A DNA stretch of 48,767 nt from an uncultured Rickettsiales bacterium. Lineage in GTDB: Bacteria > Pseudomonadota > Alphaproteobacteria > Rs-D84. How positions within the stretch are numbered: position 1 is the stretch's first letter; every line of letters starts with the position of its first letter. The notes under the pieces are model-generated. The model saw nothing but the letters and a program-made list of their open reading frames with translations, ran no database searches and was not told the origin of the DNA. The translations under genes and the position numbers were made by a program. Location of the stretch: NCBI GenBank assembly GCA_900550565.1, contig URSG01000006.1, forward strand, positions 1-48,767, read 5' to 3'. Of the stretch, positions 31,327 to 39,331 are shown piece after piece.

Positions 31327-31977
31327 ATGAAACTGGAATCAGTGGGGATTTTGATTGGTTTGCGTCCGATGGGCGAACGCGATTCGGTTGCGCGTATATT
31401 TTCGCGCGATTTTGGCGTTATGTGTGGGGTTCTGCGTGGGGCGCAAACGGCACGTGTAAATCGGCCACTGGTTGGGCAAATTGGCGCGATGTCGTGGAAC
31501 GCGCGACTGGAATCACAACTGGGGACATTTCATTGGGAATCGGTGCGCAATATGGCGGCCCCGATTATGATGTCTGGCGCGCGGTTGGCGTTGCTGAACA
31601 GTGCGATTGACCTGGTCACGGTATTGTTGCCCGAACGCGAGGCGTATGCCCACCTGTATGATGAAACGCTGAATTTGCTGGACGCGCTGGGAACTGATGA
31701 TTCTGGGGTGGCGTATTTGAATTGGGAAATTGCGTTGTTGCGCGACCTGGGGTATGCGTTGGATTTGTCGCATTGTTCGGGGTGTGGCGCGCGAACGAAT
31801 CTGAATTATTTATCCCCACGCACGGGGCGTGCGGTCTGTGATAATTGTGCGGCACCGTATATTGGGCGACTGTATAAATTGCCGTTGACATTAGATGTGA
31901 CCGCGCGATTTTTAGACGCGGTTTGTGCAGACCAAGGCGTGACATTGCCTGTGTCACGGCGGCGATTGACGGTGTAA
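31327..31977 (+). CDS. recO: DNA repair protein RecO
   Basis: The product is 216 residues. The N-terminal OB domain (SVGILIGLRPMGERDSVARIFSR; LRGAQTA) and the helical domain with SHCSGCG...AVCDNC zinc ligands at about 150-180 identify RecO. It loads RecA on SSB-coated single-stranded DNA with RecR and anneals strands. I chose the ATG at 31327; the in-frame ATG at 31291 is within the promoter. No ribosome-binding site is present, in agreement with a leaderless mRNA. The C-terminus is short compared with E. coli (242 residues). It stands alone, after the rplI terminator. Confidence 0.9.
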   Translation: MKLESVGILIGLRPMGERDSVARIFSRDFGVMCGVLRGAQTARVNRPLVGQIGAMSWNARLESQLGTFHWESVRNMAAPIMMSGARLALLNSAIDLVTVLLPEREAYAHLYDETLNLLDALGTDDSGVAYLNWEIALLRDLGYALDLSHCSGCGARTNLNYLSPRTGRAVCDNCAAPYIGRLYKLPLTLDVTARFLDAVCADQGVTLPVSRRRLTV

Positions 31978-31994
31978 AAAAACATATTTATTCC

Positions 31995-32023
31995 TTGCGA
32001 ATTCAATAAATTTTTTCTATGGT
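31995..32023 (+). promoter_or_regulatory. Promoter of the DsbA-like gene
   Basis: TTGCGA (31995-32000) and TATGGT (32018-32023) are separated by 17 bases. The -10 context CTATGGTATC is the same as before ppiD (7931-7940). Confidence 0.5.
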
Positions 32024-32052
32024 ATCTTTGTTCAATACAAAAGGAGAAAAAC

Positions 32053-32877
32053 ATGACTTGGACAATATTGGTTCTGGTTCTGGGTATTGCGCTGTATATG
32101 TTCGGCGGCATGCTGATTGCACGTATCGGCGATGATTCCAGTGCTGGTTTGAAATTGGCAAAGAAAGCAACAACAGTTTTTGCCATCATTTTAATCGCAG
32201 GCAGCGTTTGCCGCTTGTATGTTCCATATTATTTGACATCGGTCAATCCGTTGATTATCCAACAGATGGCTGATGGCGCCCGGGAACAGATGAACGCAGA
32301 AAAGAACAAGGCTGTTCGCGCGTTCGTTCGTGACCACGCGGATACAATGATTGCAGATGCGCCGATTTTGGGTTCCCAGGATGCAAAAAAGACAATCTAT
32401 GTCTGGACAGATTTCAGTTGCCCATATTGCCGTCGTGTTCACGGTGAATTGGATCGTGTGCTGAAAAATCGTGATGACGTTCGCGTTGTTGTTAAAAACT
32501 TCTCTATCCACGGCGCATTGTCTGATGCACCAGCCAAGGCTGCGATTGCTGCAAAATTGCAGAGCCCAGAAAAGGCTGCAAAGTTGGTTGATATGATGAT
32601 GACACGTAATTTCTATACCCAGGACGATTTGAAAGATCAGTCTAAAATCGCCGAAAAGGTTGAAAAGAACGTTATGAAAATGGCCGAAGAAGCAGGGCTG
32701 GATACAAAACAGTTGAAACAAGATATGAACGGCGAAGTTGTTGCACGTGAAATGGCAAACGTTCGTGACTTGGCACAACAGTTTGAAATCAGCGGAACAC
32801 CTTTCTTGATTATCCAGGAACAGGCATTCCCAGGTGCTATCCCATACGACCAAATCATCAAGGCGTTGGAAAAATAA
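32053..32877 (+). CDS. Membrane-anchored DsbA-family thiol oxidoreductase
   Basis: The product is 274 residues. Two hydrophobic helices at about 3-24 and 40-58 anchor it in the membrane. A charged helix is followed by a thioredoxin-fold domain: IYVWTDFSCPYCRRVHGE with the active-site pair C123-P-Y-C126, and the cis-Pro loop SGTPFLIIQEQAFPGAIPY near residue 250. It should act in the periplasm, making or isomerising disulfides. AAAAGGAG lies seven bases before the ATG. The cysteine-rich exported proteins in this window are plausible clients, although the genes are not adjacent. Single-gene unit with its own promoter and terminator. The direction, oxidase or isomerase, cannot be read from sequence. 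Confidence 0.88.
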   Translation: MTWTILVLVLGIALYMFGGMLIARIGDDSSAGLKLAKKATTVFAIILIAGSVCRLYVPYYLTSVNPLIIQQMADGAREQMNAEKNKAVRAFVRDHADTMIADAPILGSQDAKKTIYVWTDFSCPYCRRVHGELDRVLKNRDDVRVVVKNFSIHGALSDAPAKAAIAAKLQSPEKAAKLVDMMMTRNFYTQDDLKDQSKIAEKVEKNVMKMAEEAGLDTKQLKQDMNGEVVAREMANVRDLAQQFEISGTPFLIIQEQAFPGAIPYDQIIKALEK

Positions 32878-32881
32878 TAAA

Positions 32882-32907
32882 TGGGGCATCGCCCCGTTTT
32901 TTTTTTT
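32882..32907 (+). terminator. Terminator after the DsbA-like gene
   Basis: GGGGC/GCCCC with an ATC loop, then GT11. Confidence 0.92.
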
Positions 32908-32924
32908 ACAATGTAAATAATATC

Positions 32925-32951
32925 AGTGCGCCATTGGCGCACTGGTTTTTT
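32925..32951. terminator. Hairpin beyond the end of pgk
   Basis: AGTGCGCC/GGCGCACT with an ATT loop, followed on the plus strand by GGT7. It lies just past the minus-strand pgk stop; the T-run is on the plus side, so its role for pgk is uncertain. Confidence 0.5.
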
Positions 32952-34120
32952 TATTTCTGTTCCAAGATTGCGATTCCTGGCAGGGTGCGACCTTCTATGA
33001 ATTCCAGAAATGCGCCACCACCAGTTGATACGTATGTCATATCATCTTTGACGCCACACGCGGTCAATGCGGCAACTGTGTCGCCACCACCAATTACGCT
33101 GGTGATTTTACCGTTGCGTGTTTGTTCGGCGATTGCGCGTGCCAGGGCAAATGTGCCAACAGACCACGTTGGCTGCCATTCGGCCATACCAACACTGCCG
33201 TTCCAAATGACGGTTTCAGATTTTTCAATCACGGATATGGCGGACGCGATTGTTTGCGCGCCTTCGTCCAGAATAACGTCGTTGTCTGTGATTTCGTTAA
33301 ATGTTTTGTCGCTGCGTGGTGCGTTTGGTGCGAATTCTGGGGCGACACCTTTGTCGCTGGGCAAAACGATGTTGCAATTATTTTCGCGTGCAAATGCCAG
33401 TATTTCCAATGCAGTGTCGCGTTGGTCGGGTTCATACAGCGAATTGCCAACGTGTGCGCCAGTTGCAAATTTGAACGTTGTCCCCAATGCGCCACCAATA
33501 ATCAAATTATCGGCCAGTGTGGCCAATGCCTTTAACACGCCAATTTTTGTGGAAACCTTGCTGCCAGCGACAATCGCGGTCAGGGGGCGCGCCGGATGTG
33601 TCATCACGGCGTCCAGGCTTTCAATTTCAGACGCCAATAATTTGCCGGCGTATGACGGCAGAATTTCTGCAACACCAACAGTGCTGGCGTGGGCGCGGTG
33701 CGATACGGCAAATGCGTCGTTGACAAACAAGTCAAATCCGCGGGCCAGGTCAGCCGCAAACGTTGGGTCGTTTTTTTCTTCGCCGGCGTAAAAGCGGACG
33801 TTTTCCAATAATACAACGTCGCCGTCGCGCATTTCGTCCATAAAATTACGGTCCAGACAGTCTGAAATCAGTGGCACGCCCATATATTCGGCAATCGGTT
33901 TCAGTGAAAATTCCATATTGCGCGTCCCCTTGGGCCGGCCCAGATGGGCGCAGATTGCGATTTTTGCGCCACCCGCACGCAGGGCGTTTATTGTTGGCAT
34001 ACTTTGTTCAATGCGAAATGCATCGGTGATTTTGCCGTCAACAATTTGGACGTTAAAATCGTCGCGCAGCAACACAAATTTGCCACGAACGTCCAGATTT
34101 TCAATCGTGCGTAATTTCAT
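32951..34120 (-). CDS. pgk: Phosphoglycerate kinase
   Basis: The product is 389 residues, normal length. The N-domain has the substrate-binding RDDFNV, HLGRPKG and ENVRFY; the C-domain has the nucleotide-binding IVAGSKVSTKIGVL and VIGGGDTVAA with the final TGGGAFLEFIEG. It transfers phosphate from 1,3-bisphosphoglycerate to ADP in glycolysis. The usual GGAMANTF reads GGALGTTFKFATG and NGPMGVFE reads NGSVGMAEW, conservative changes. AAAGGAAAGGAT lies upstream of the ATG. It overlaps the end of rnhB by 20 nt and is the last gene of nrdR-slt-rnhB-pgk. Confidence 0.96.
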   Translation of the reverse strand: MKLRTIENLDVRGKFVLLRDDFNVQIVDGKITDAFRIEQSMPTINALRAGGAKIAICAHLGRPKGTRNMEFSLKPIAEYMGVPLISDCLDRNFMDEMRDGDVVLLENVRFYAGEEKNDPTFAADLARGFDLFVNDAFAVSHRAHASTVGVAEILPSYAGKLLASEIESLDAVMTHPARPLTAIVAGSKVSTKIGVLKALATLADNLIIGGALGTTFKFATGAHVGNSLYEPDQRDTALEILAFARENNCNIVLPSDKGVAPEFAPNAPRSDKTFNEITDNDVILDEGAQTIASAISVIEKSETVIWNGSVGMAEWQPTWSVGTFALARAIAEQTRNGKITSVIGGGDTVAALTACGVKDDMTYVSTGGGAFLEFIEGRTLPGIAILEQK

Positions 34121-34724
34121 ACTCTATCCTTTCCTTTACTGGTTTGAAACTTTTACGATAATGCTCGTTTATACCATATTTTTCAATGGCCCGCAAATGT
34201 TCTGGCGTTGGATAGCCGGCATTTTTATCCCACGCGTATTCGGGGTATTGCGTTGCCAAATCGTGCATAATTTTATCACGGGTTTCCTTGGCAATAATGG
34301 ACGCGGCGGCAACAGATAACGATTTTGCATCGCCCCGAACAATCGCCGTTCCGACCAAATCGCGCGGCAACCTGTTCCCGTCAATCAGACAAAAGTCCGG
34401 TTTATCCGCCAGATTTTTAACCGCACGTGTCATTGCCTGCATTGATGCCCATAAAATATTCAGTTCGTCAATTTCAGCCGGACTGCATTGTCCAGTGGCC
34501 CAAATTGTGTTGTGTGTAATCCAATCGTATGCCACCGCGCGTGCGTGCGCAGTCATCTGTTTTGAATCACGGATTACAACCGGGATTTCAATGTCGTGGT
34601 TTGGAAAAATTACCGCCGCCGCAATAACCGGCCCACACAGTGGGCCACGACCGGCCTCGTCCACGCCGGCAACCAGGCGGTGGCCACACGTGCGTTCAAA
34701 TGAAAAGTCAGGCGTTGTGTGCAT
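34101..34724 (-). CDS. rnhB: Ribonuclease HII
   Basis: The product is 207 residues. The signature GVDEAGRGPLCGPVIAAAV holds the first acidic catalytic residues (D22, E23). LIDGN and the DAKSLSVAAASIIAKETRD block (D in the first position) give the others; PEYAWDKNAGYPTPEHL is the usual C-terminal motif. It cuts RNA in RNA-DNA hybrids and removes single ribonucleotides from DNA. The start ATG shares its A with the slt stop (TAATG), so translation is coupled. The end overlaps pgk by 20 nt. Confidence 0.95.
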   Translation of the reverse strand: MHTTPDFSFERTCGHRLVAGVDEAGRGPLCGPVIAAAVIFPNHDIEIPVVIRDSKQMTAHARAVAYDWITHNTIWATGQCSPAEIDELNILWASMQAMTRAVKNLADKPDFCLIDGNRLPRDLVGTAIVRGDAKSLSVAAASIIAKETRDKIMHDLATQYPEYAWDKNAGYPTPEHLRAIEKYGINEHYRKSFKPVKERIEYEITHD

Positions 34725-36448
34725 TATATTGACATACGATTCGCAATTTGCTGTTGGACATATTCGTCCTGGCTGTTATACAGTGGCCAGGTGCCGTTTG
34801 CCAATTCTTCCATTGCGGTCAATGGCTGGTTCAAGCGCGCACGATACAGCCACAGGTTTGACATCACGCGTTTTATATAACTGCGTGTTTCGTATGCAGG
34901 AAAACTTTCAATATACAACAATGGGTCGTATGTTGAAAAAGTCTTTTCAAATTTAACAACCGTCCCCATACCGGCGTTATATGCCGCCAACATTTTGATA
35001 ATGTTGTTGTTGATGTTCGGGTGCGCCAACAGGTCAACAATATATTGCTGGCCCAGGAACATATTGTGTTCAGGCTTGCTCATATCAATATCAGACATCG
35101 CAACGTTATTATGACGTGCAACGCGACGGGCTGTGCTGGGCATAATTTGCATCAGGCCAGACGCGCCAGCGATTGATTTTGCATTGGGGCGAAAACCACT
35201 TTCCTGTTTGGTGATGGCCAGCAACAATGCACGGTCAATAGACCAGCCGCCCATCGGTTCCCAATCAGGCAGTGGGTATTGCGCAGAATAAATAATGTCG
35301 TCGTCAATTTCCAAGATTCCGCGGTCACGAATAACACTGGACGCCTGGATTGAAACGCGGGGCAGGCCGTATGTCGTCGCAACTGAATTTACCGCGTGCA
35401 GTGTTCGGTCTGATGCGCGCGCCGTAATCAGATATTTCAGGTATTGTTCGGCGCGACCCTTTTGATCAATCTGTAATAACGCCAGTGCGATTTTGCCGTA
35501 TTTCGTTTCGCGCAGTGTGTCAATGTCATCATCGGTCAGGTCTTGTTCAAAGAATTCGTATTGCGGTGTTTCGCCCAACATCACAGATGACAATGCACCA
35601 TAAAATGCCATTGGGTGCGCGGCGGCAATTTTCCAATAATTTTTCGCGCCGTCGTGATTGCCGTTGGCGTCCGCAGCGCGACCGGCCCAAAATGCAGCCT
35701 CGGTCTTGCGGGCGTTGTTGATTTGTTCCAGTTTTAAAATCTGGCTGAAATATTTTTCACTTTCGGCGAATTTTTCTTCTTTGAAATATAACAGCCCCAT
35801 TGCCCACAGGCCGTATTCTGATTTTGCGTCAGATGCGACAAATCCCCACTTTTTTGCCAATTCAAATTCGCCGTTTGTATAATATATAAATGACAGACGA
35901 CCGGCCAAACGACCGTAATCTGATTCGGTCAACCGACGTTTGAACGACGCATCTTCCAAAATATTACGGGCGGTTTTCGTGCTGCCACTGCGGATTGCGC
36001 GCTTGAACTTGGTAATCTTTGTGTTGGTTTTACCAGAATATTTTTTTGTTGTCCAGGTTTCAGATTGGGCGGTTTCTATGGACGCGCCGCCACTGATTGT
36101 TTTGGGCGTGACAGATTTGCGAACGGCGGCCTTTTTAATCTTGGCCAATTTTTCCATACGCGGCGCGCCCGGCGTGTCATAGTATTTCGTCATCCAGTTC
36201 GCAATTTCACGACCACGGGTGTGATACGTTTTTGATGTATAGCGTTGATACAAAACTTCGCCCATCAGGGTGTCGTCGGTCAGTTGCGATTCCAGTTTTT
36301 TTGCCGCGTCAATTTTTTCGCGCGATTGTAATGCGAATATTTGTTCATACAAACTGGCGTCTGCGTCGGTCAAAATCATAGGATTATCAACAGCATAGGC
36401 CGTGACCGACAGGAATATAACTGTTAAAAATGTGAAAAGTTTTTTCAT
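34724..36448 (-). CDS. slt: Soluble lytic murein transglycosylase
   Basis: The product is 574 residues with signal peptide MKKLFTFLTVIFLSVTAYA. About residues 25-390 form helical repeats as in the Slt superhelical U-domain (FIYYTNGEFELAKKWGFVA; YYFKEEKFAESEKYFSQ-type units). The catalytic domain starts near 400 with LLLAITKQESGF (catalytic E416), then AGASGLMQIMPSTA and MLAAYNAGMG. It cleaves peptidoglycan glycan strands in the periplasm. I prefer the ATG at 36448, five bases after the nrdR stop; an ATG at 36484 would lie inside nrdR and hide the signal. Member of nrdR-slt-rnhB-pgk. Confidence 0.93.
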   Translation of the reverse strand: MKKLFTFLTVIFLSVTAYAVDNPMILTDADASLYEQIFALQSREKIDAAKKLESQLTDDTLMGEVLYQRYTSKTYHTRGREIANWMTKYYDTPGAPRMEKLAKIKKAAVRKSVTPKTISGGASIETAQSETWTTKKYSGKTNTKITKFKRAIRSGSTKTARNILEDASFKRRLTESDYGRLAGRLSFIYYTNGEFELAKKWGFVASDAKSEYGLWAMGLLYFKEEKFAESEKYFSQILKLEQINNARKTEAAFWAGRAADANGNHDGAKNYWKIAAAHPMAFYGALSSVMLGETPQYEFFEQDLTDDDIDTLRETKYGKIALALLQIDQKGRAEQYLKYLITARASDRTLHAVNSVATTYGLPRVSIQASSVIRDRGILEIDDDIIYSAQYPLPDWEPMGGWSIDRALLLAITKQESGFRPNAKSIAGASGLMQIMPSTARRVARHNNVAMSDIDMSKPEHNMFLGQQYIVDLLAHPNINNNIIKMLAAYNAGMGTVVKFEKTFSTYDPLLYIESFPAYETRSYIKRVMSNLWLYRARLNQPLTAMEELANGTWPLYNSQDEYVQQQIANRMSI

Positions 36449-36453
36449 ATAAA

Positions 36454-36954
36454 TCAGAATAACGATGTCTTGGGCAGGTGGCAAACCGCCGCGCCTTCGT
36501 CAGCCTCGGGTATTTGGTCAATTATCTTTTTAAAATCCGATATGCGTGAAAATTTGCGATACACGGATACAAAACGAACAAATGCAATCGGATCCAGGTT
36601 TAACAATGAATCCGCCACCATTTGACCGACCATTACGCTGGTCACTGTGTCGTCAGCGGTTTCGGTTTCCAAACGGCGGTGAATTGATGTCACCAGTTTT
36701 TCAATCTGTTCATCGCCCACATCGCGATTGCGACACGCCAATTTAATGCTGCGACGCAGTTTTTCGCGGTCAAAAGGTTCCATTTTTCCGCTGTTTTTGC
36801 GCACCATCAGGTCGCGCATCTGGACCCGTTCAACCGTTGTGAACTTTGCGCCACATTGATTGCAAACACGACGGCGCCGAATAATCGCATCTTCGGTGTC
36901 GGGACGTGAATCTGTCACGCGGCTGTCGGTAGAATTACAGTATGGACATCTCAT
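36454..36954 (-). CDS. nrdR: Transcriptional repressor NrdR
   Basis: The product is 166 residues. The zinc ribbon C3-x2-C6...C31-x2-C34 (MRCPYC; RRVCNQCG) is followed by the ATP-cone domain (MVRKNSGKMEPFDREKLRRSI, cited in part; FVRFVSVYRKF). NrdR senses ATP/dATP and represses ribonucleotide reductase genes. No nrd structural gene is visible here. The start has no ribosome-binding site; a weak TTGCAG-17-TATTCT (36993-36965, minus) ends ten bases before the ATG, so the leader may be very short. It heads the unit nrdR-slt-rnhB-pgk. Confidence 0.94.
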   Translation of the reverse strand: MRCPYCNSTDSRVTDSRPDTEDAIIRRRRVCNQCGAKFTTVERVQMRDLMVRKNSGKMEPFDREKLRRSIKLACRNRDVGDEQIEKLVTSIHRRLETETADDTVTSVMVGQMVADSLLNLDPIAFVRFVSVYRKFSRISDFKKIIDQIPEADEGAAVCHLPKTSLF

Positions 36955-37122
36955 AACGATGTAAAGAATAGCAATCTATTTTGCCCCCTGCAAGTAATAT
37001 TTGCATCAGTAAAAAATCGTGTTTTTGGAAAAATCAAGCCCTTTATTTAAAAAACATTGCTTGCACCCGTCTTTTTCAGGGGGGCGATTTGTGGTAAAAT
37101 GGTGCATAGGGAAAACGGAGAG

Positions 37123-38223
37123 ATGGAAAAATATCTGAATCAGATTTTGTCTGGTGATTGCATAGAGGTTATGCGTGGCATACCTGATGCGTCGGTTGAT
37201 GCCGTCTTTGCCGATTGCCCGTATAATTTGCAGTTGGGGGCAAAAACACTGTATCGTCCCGAAGATCAGACGGCGGCGCGCGCTGTGCGTGATGCCTGGG
37301 ACGCGTTTGACAGCCCGGCGGCATACGATGAATTTACACGCGCCTGGATGCGCGAGTGCCAGCGTATATTGAAACCAGATGGCGCAATGTGGGTCATCGG
37401 CAGTTATCACAATATATTCCATGTTGGTGCAATTTTACAGGATTTGGGTTTCTGGATTTTAAATGACATCGTTTGGGTAAAAACAAACCCTATGCCGAAT
37501 TTCCGTGGAACGCGTTTTACAAATGCGCACGAAACGCTGATTTGGGCCACCCCACGCAAGACGGGTAAATATACGTTTAATTACGAAACGATGAAAAAAC
37601 TGAACGGCGGAAAACAAATGCGTTCAGATTGGAATATCAATATATGCCTGGGCGAAGAACGTGTCAAAGACGCCAATGGCAAAAGTTTGCATAACACGCA
37701 AAAACCGATGGATTTATTGCGTCGCGTGATACTGGCGTCAACAAAACAGGGCGATGTTATACTTGACCCGTTTTTGGGCAGTGGGACAACCGCTGCGGTT
37801 GCACGGGAACTGGGGCGTAATTTTATTGGAATAGAACGTGAACAGGCCTATGTAGATGCTGCACGGGAACGTGTTGCCGCAGTAAAACCGATTGATTTGT
37901 CGGATATAGAGGTCACAACCCCCAAACGGGCCGAGGTTCGTGTTGCGTTTCGCGAATTGCTGGACGCTGGGTTGCTGTATGTGGGCCAGACGTTGGTCAG
38001 TCCGCGTGGCGAACGTGTTATGATTACGCGTGATGCCCAGTTGGTGCATACCCTGCACGGCAAGGCGTCAATTCACGTTATGGCGGCGCGATTGCAACAC
38101 AGTGTCAGTTTTAATGGTTGGGATTATTGGTCGGCCCAGCGTCGCGATGGGACATTGGTTCCGATTGATGAATTGCGCAAATATGTGCGTGATATTAAAC
38201 GGGATATTAAACAAGCCGCCTGA
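37123..38223 (+). CDS. ccrM: Cell-cycle DNA adenine methyltransferase, CcrM type
   Basis: The product is 366 residues. The order of motifs is that of beta-group N6-adenine methyltransferases: catalytic motif IV at D31-C-P-Y34, SYHNIFHVGA, WILNDIVWVKTNPMPNFRG, the target-recognition region with HETLIWA and QMRSDWNI, and the AdoMet motif DPFLGSGTT at about 214-222. The C-terminal 90 residues are the RAMA-like domain found in Caulobacter CcrM (LLDAGLLYVGQTL; NGWDYW). CcrM methylates GANTC and couples gene expression to replication. Motif IV reads DCPY in place of the usual DPPY. The ATG at 37123 follows GGAG closely; an ATG at 37099 is possible. The 168 nt upstream of the start hold no gene. Confidence 0.92.
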   Translation: MEKYLNQILSGDCIEVMRGIPDASVDAVFADCPYNLQLGAKTLYRPEDQTAARAVRDAWDAFDSPAAYDEFTRAWMRECQRILKPDGAMWVIGSYHNIFHVGAILQDLGFWILNDIVWVKTNPMPNFRGTRFTNAHETLIWATPRKTGKYTFNYETMKKLNGGKQMRSDWNINICLGEERVKDANGKSLHNTQKPMDLLRRVILASTKQGDVILDPFLGSGTTAAVARELGRNFIGIEREQAYVDAARERVAAVKPIDLSDIEVTTPKRAEVRVAFRELLDAGLLYVGQTLVSPRGERVMITRDAQLVHTLHGKASIHVMAARLQHSVSFNGWDYWSAQRRDGTLVPIDELRKYVRDIKRDIKQAA

Positions 38224-38250
38224 TATTTATCGGCGGCTGCTGTTTTTTTA
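38214..38250 (+). terminator. Terminator enclosing the ccrM stop codon
   Basis: AGCCGCC (38214-38220) pairs with GGCGGCT (38232-38238), with the TGA stop in the loop. GCTG and T7 follow. Confidence 0.75.
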
Positions 38251-38562
38251 ACGTGATTTTTCTGATGCGCGTCTGTGGGCGCGGTCTATGATGTTCTGGT
38301 GACGGGTGTTGCAGGCCGGCAAAATCGCTTGCAAATCATCATACATACGACGGCGCAACTGTTCCATTTCGTGGATTTTGAAATATATTTGTTCTATCTG
38401 GCTGTCAAGGCGGAACGTTGTGTTTCCGCGTGCCAGTTGCTCATTACGGTTGTATGTCATAACGTAAACCATATTGTGCATTTCGTCCAGTTGACGGTTT
38501 ATAAAATCTATTTCGCGCAGGATACGGACACGTTCAATATTATATCTGCCTGGTGCGTTCAT
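38248..38562 (-). CDS. Small helical protein, unknown function
   Basis: The product is 104 residues from the ATG at 38562, preceded by AAAGGAAAA. It is predicted to be nearly all helix: VRILREIDFINRQLDEMH and IEQIYFKIHEMEQLRRRMYDDL show heptad-like spacing. The tail is basic (RHQNIIDRAHRRASEKSR). No signal peptide or membrane segment is present. It could bind a protein or nucleic-acid partner; nothing visible decides this. It converges on ccrM, and a 163-nt gap before clpP holds its start region and the clpP promoter. Confidence 0.65.
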   Translation of the reverse strand: MNAPGRYNIERVRILREIDFINRQLDEMHNMVYVMTYNRNEQLARGNTTFRLDSQIEQIYFKIHEMEQLRRRMYDDLQAILPACNTRHQNIIDRAHRRASEKSR

Positions 38563-38670
38563 TTTTTTTCCTTTTGTTATTACAATAATATATAATACAC
38601 AAAATCGGTTTTGTCAACTGTTGGCGTGGGGTTGCATTTTTTGCATATTTTCCTATATATCAGACTATGA

Positions 38671-38700
38671 ATTCGCGAATCGGATTTTTTATGGTATAAT
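38671..38700 (+). promoter_or_regulatory. Regulatory region of clpP
   Basis: A perfect 10-bp palindrome ATTCGCGAAT (38671-38680) is followed by TATGGTATAAT (38690-38700), which contains a consensus TATAAT. A clear -35 is not seen. AAAAGGA precedes the ATG at 38726. Confidence 0.45.
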
Positions 38701-38725
38701 TAGCAGGAAATAAAAGGATTTTTTA

Positions 38726-39307
38726 ATGGCACTGATACCTATGGTTATAGAGGAATCGCCACGTGGTGAACGCTCGTTTGATATTTATTCGCGTCTGTTG
38801 CGCGACCGTATCGTTATGATAAATGGCCAGATTGAACCAACGATGGCAAACAGCATTGTTGCCCAGTTGTTGTTCTTGGAATCTGAAAACCCAAATGCAG
38901 AAATTTCTGTTTATATCAACAGTCCGGGCGGCGATGTGTCCGCAGGCTGGGCGATTATGGACACGATGCAGTATATCAAATCGCCGGTTTCAACGATTGG
39001 TATGGGACTGGTTGCGTCAATGGGGTCGGTTTTGCTGGCGGCCGGTGCGCGCGGAAAACGTTTCGTTCTGCCAAATACCCAGATTATGATTCACCAGCCG
39101 TTGGCCGGGGCCGAGGGCCAGATTACCGATATGGAAATCCGTATGAACCAATATCAAAAGAATAAAAAGACATTGATTAAACAGATGTCTGAATTCACCG
39201 GGCGCAACGAACAAGAACTGTTTGACGCGATGGAACGTGATAACTGGATGACCCCGTCCGAGGCCAAGGATTTTGGTCTGATTGACGGTGTTTTGGTGCG
39301 TAAATAA
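38726..39307 (+). CDS. clpP: ATP-dependent Clp protease proteolytic subunit
   Basis: The product is 193 residues. The catalytic triad is Ser98 (VASMGS), His123 (MIHQPL) and Asp172 (ERDNW). YINSPGGDVSAG and the C-terminal SEAKDFGLIDGVL are family signatures. ClpP forms a tetradecameric barrel that degrades proteins fed by ClpX or ClpA. The ATG follows AAAAGGA. It is 24 nt before clpX on the same strand, an arrangement common to many bacteria. MALIPMVIEESPRGERSFDIYSRLL, cited as EESPRGERSFDIYSRLL, has no long propeptide. Confidence 0.97.
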   Translation: MALIPMVIEESPRGERSFDIYSRLLRDRIVMINGQIEPTMANSIVAQLLFLESENPNAEISVYINSPGGDVSAGWAIMDTMQYIKSPVSTIGMGLVASMGSVLLAAGARGKRFVLPNTQIMIHQPLAGAEGQITDMEIRMNQYQKNKKTLIKQMSEFTGRNEQELFDAMERDNWMTPSEAKDFGLIDGVLVRK

Positions 39308-39331
39308 TTTGTTTTCAGCGGGATATAAGAT

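Noticed and set aside
32934..33791. Long plus-strand frame over pgk
   Set aside because: It is entirely antisense to phosphoglycerate kinase, whose motifs are complete. The frame is a by-product of codon bias. The same applies to long antisense frames over tpiA, mscS and the DUF4301 gene.
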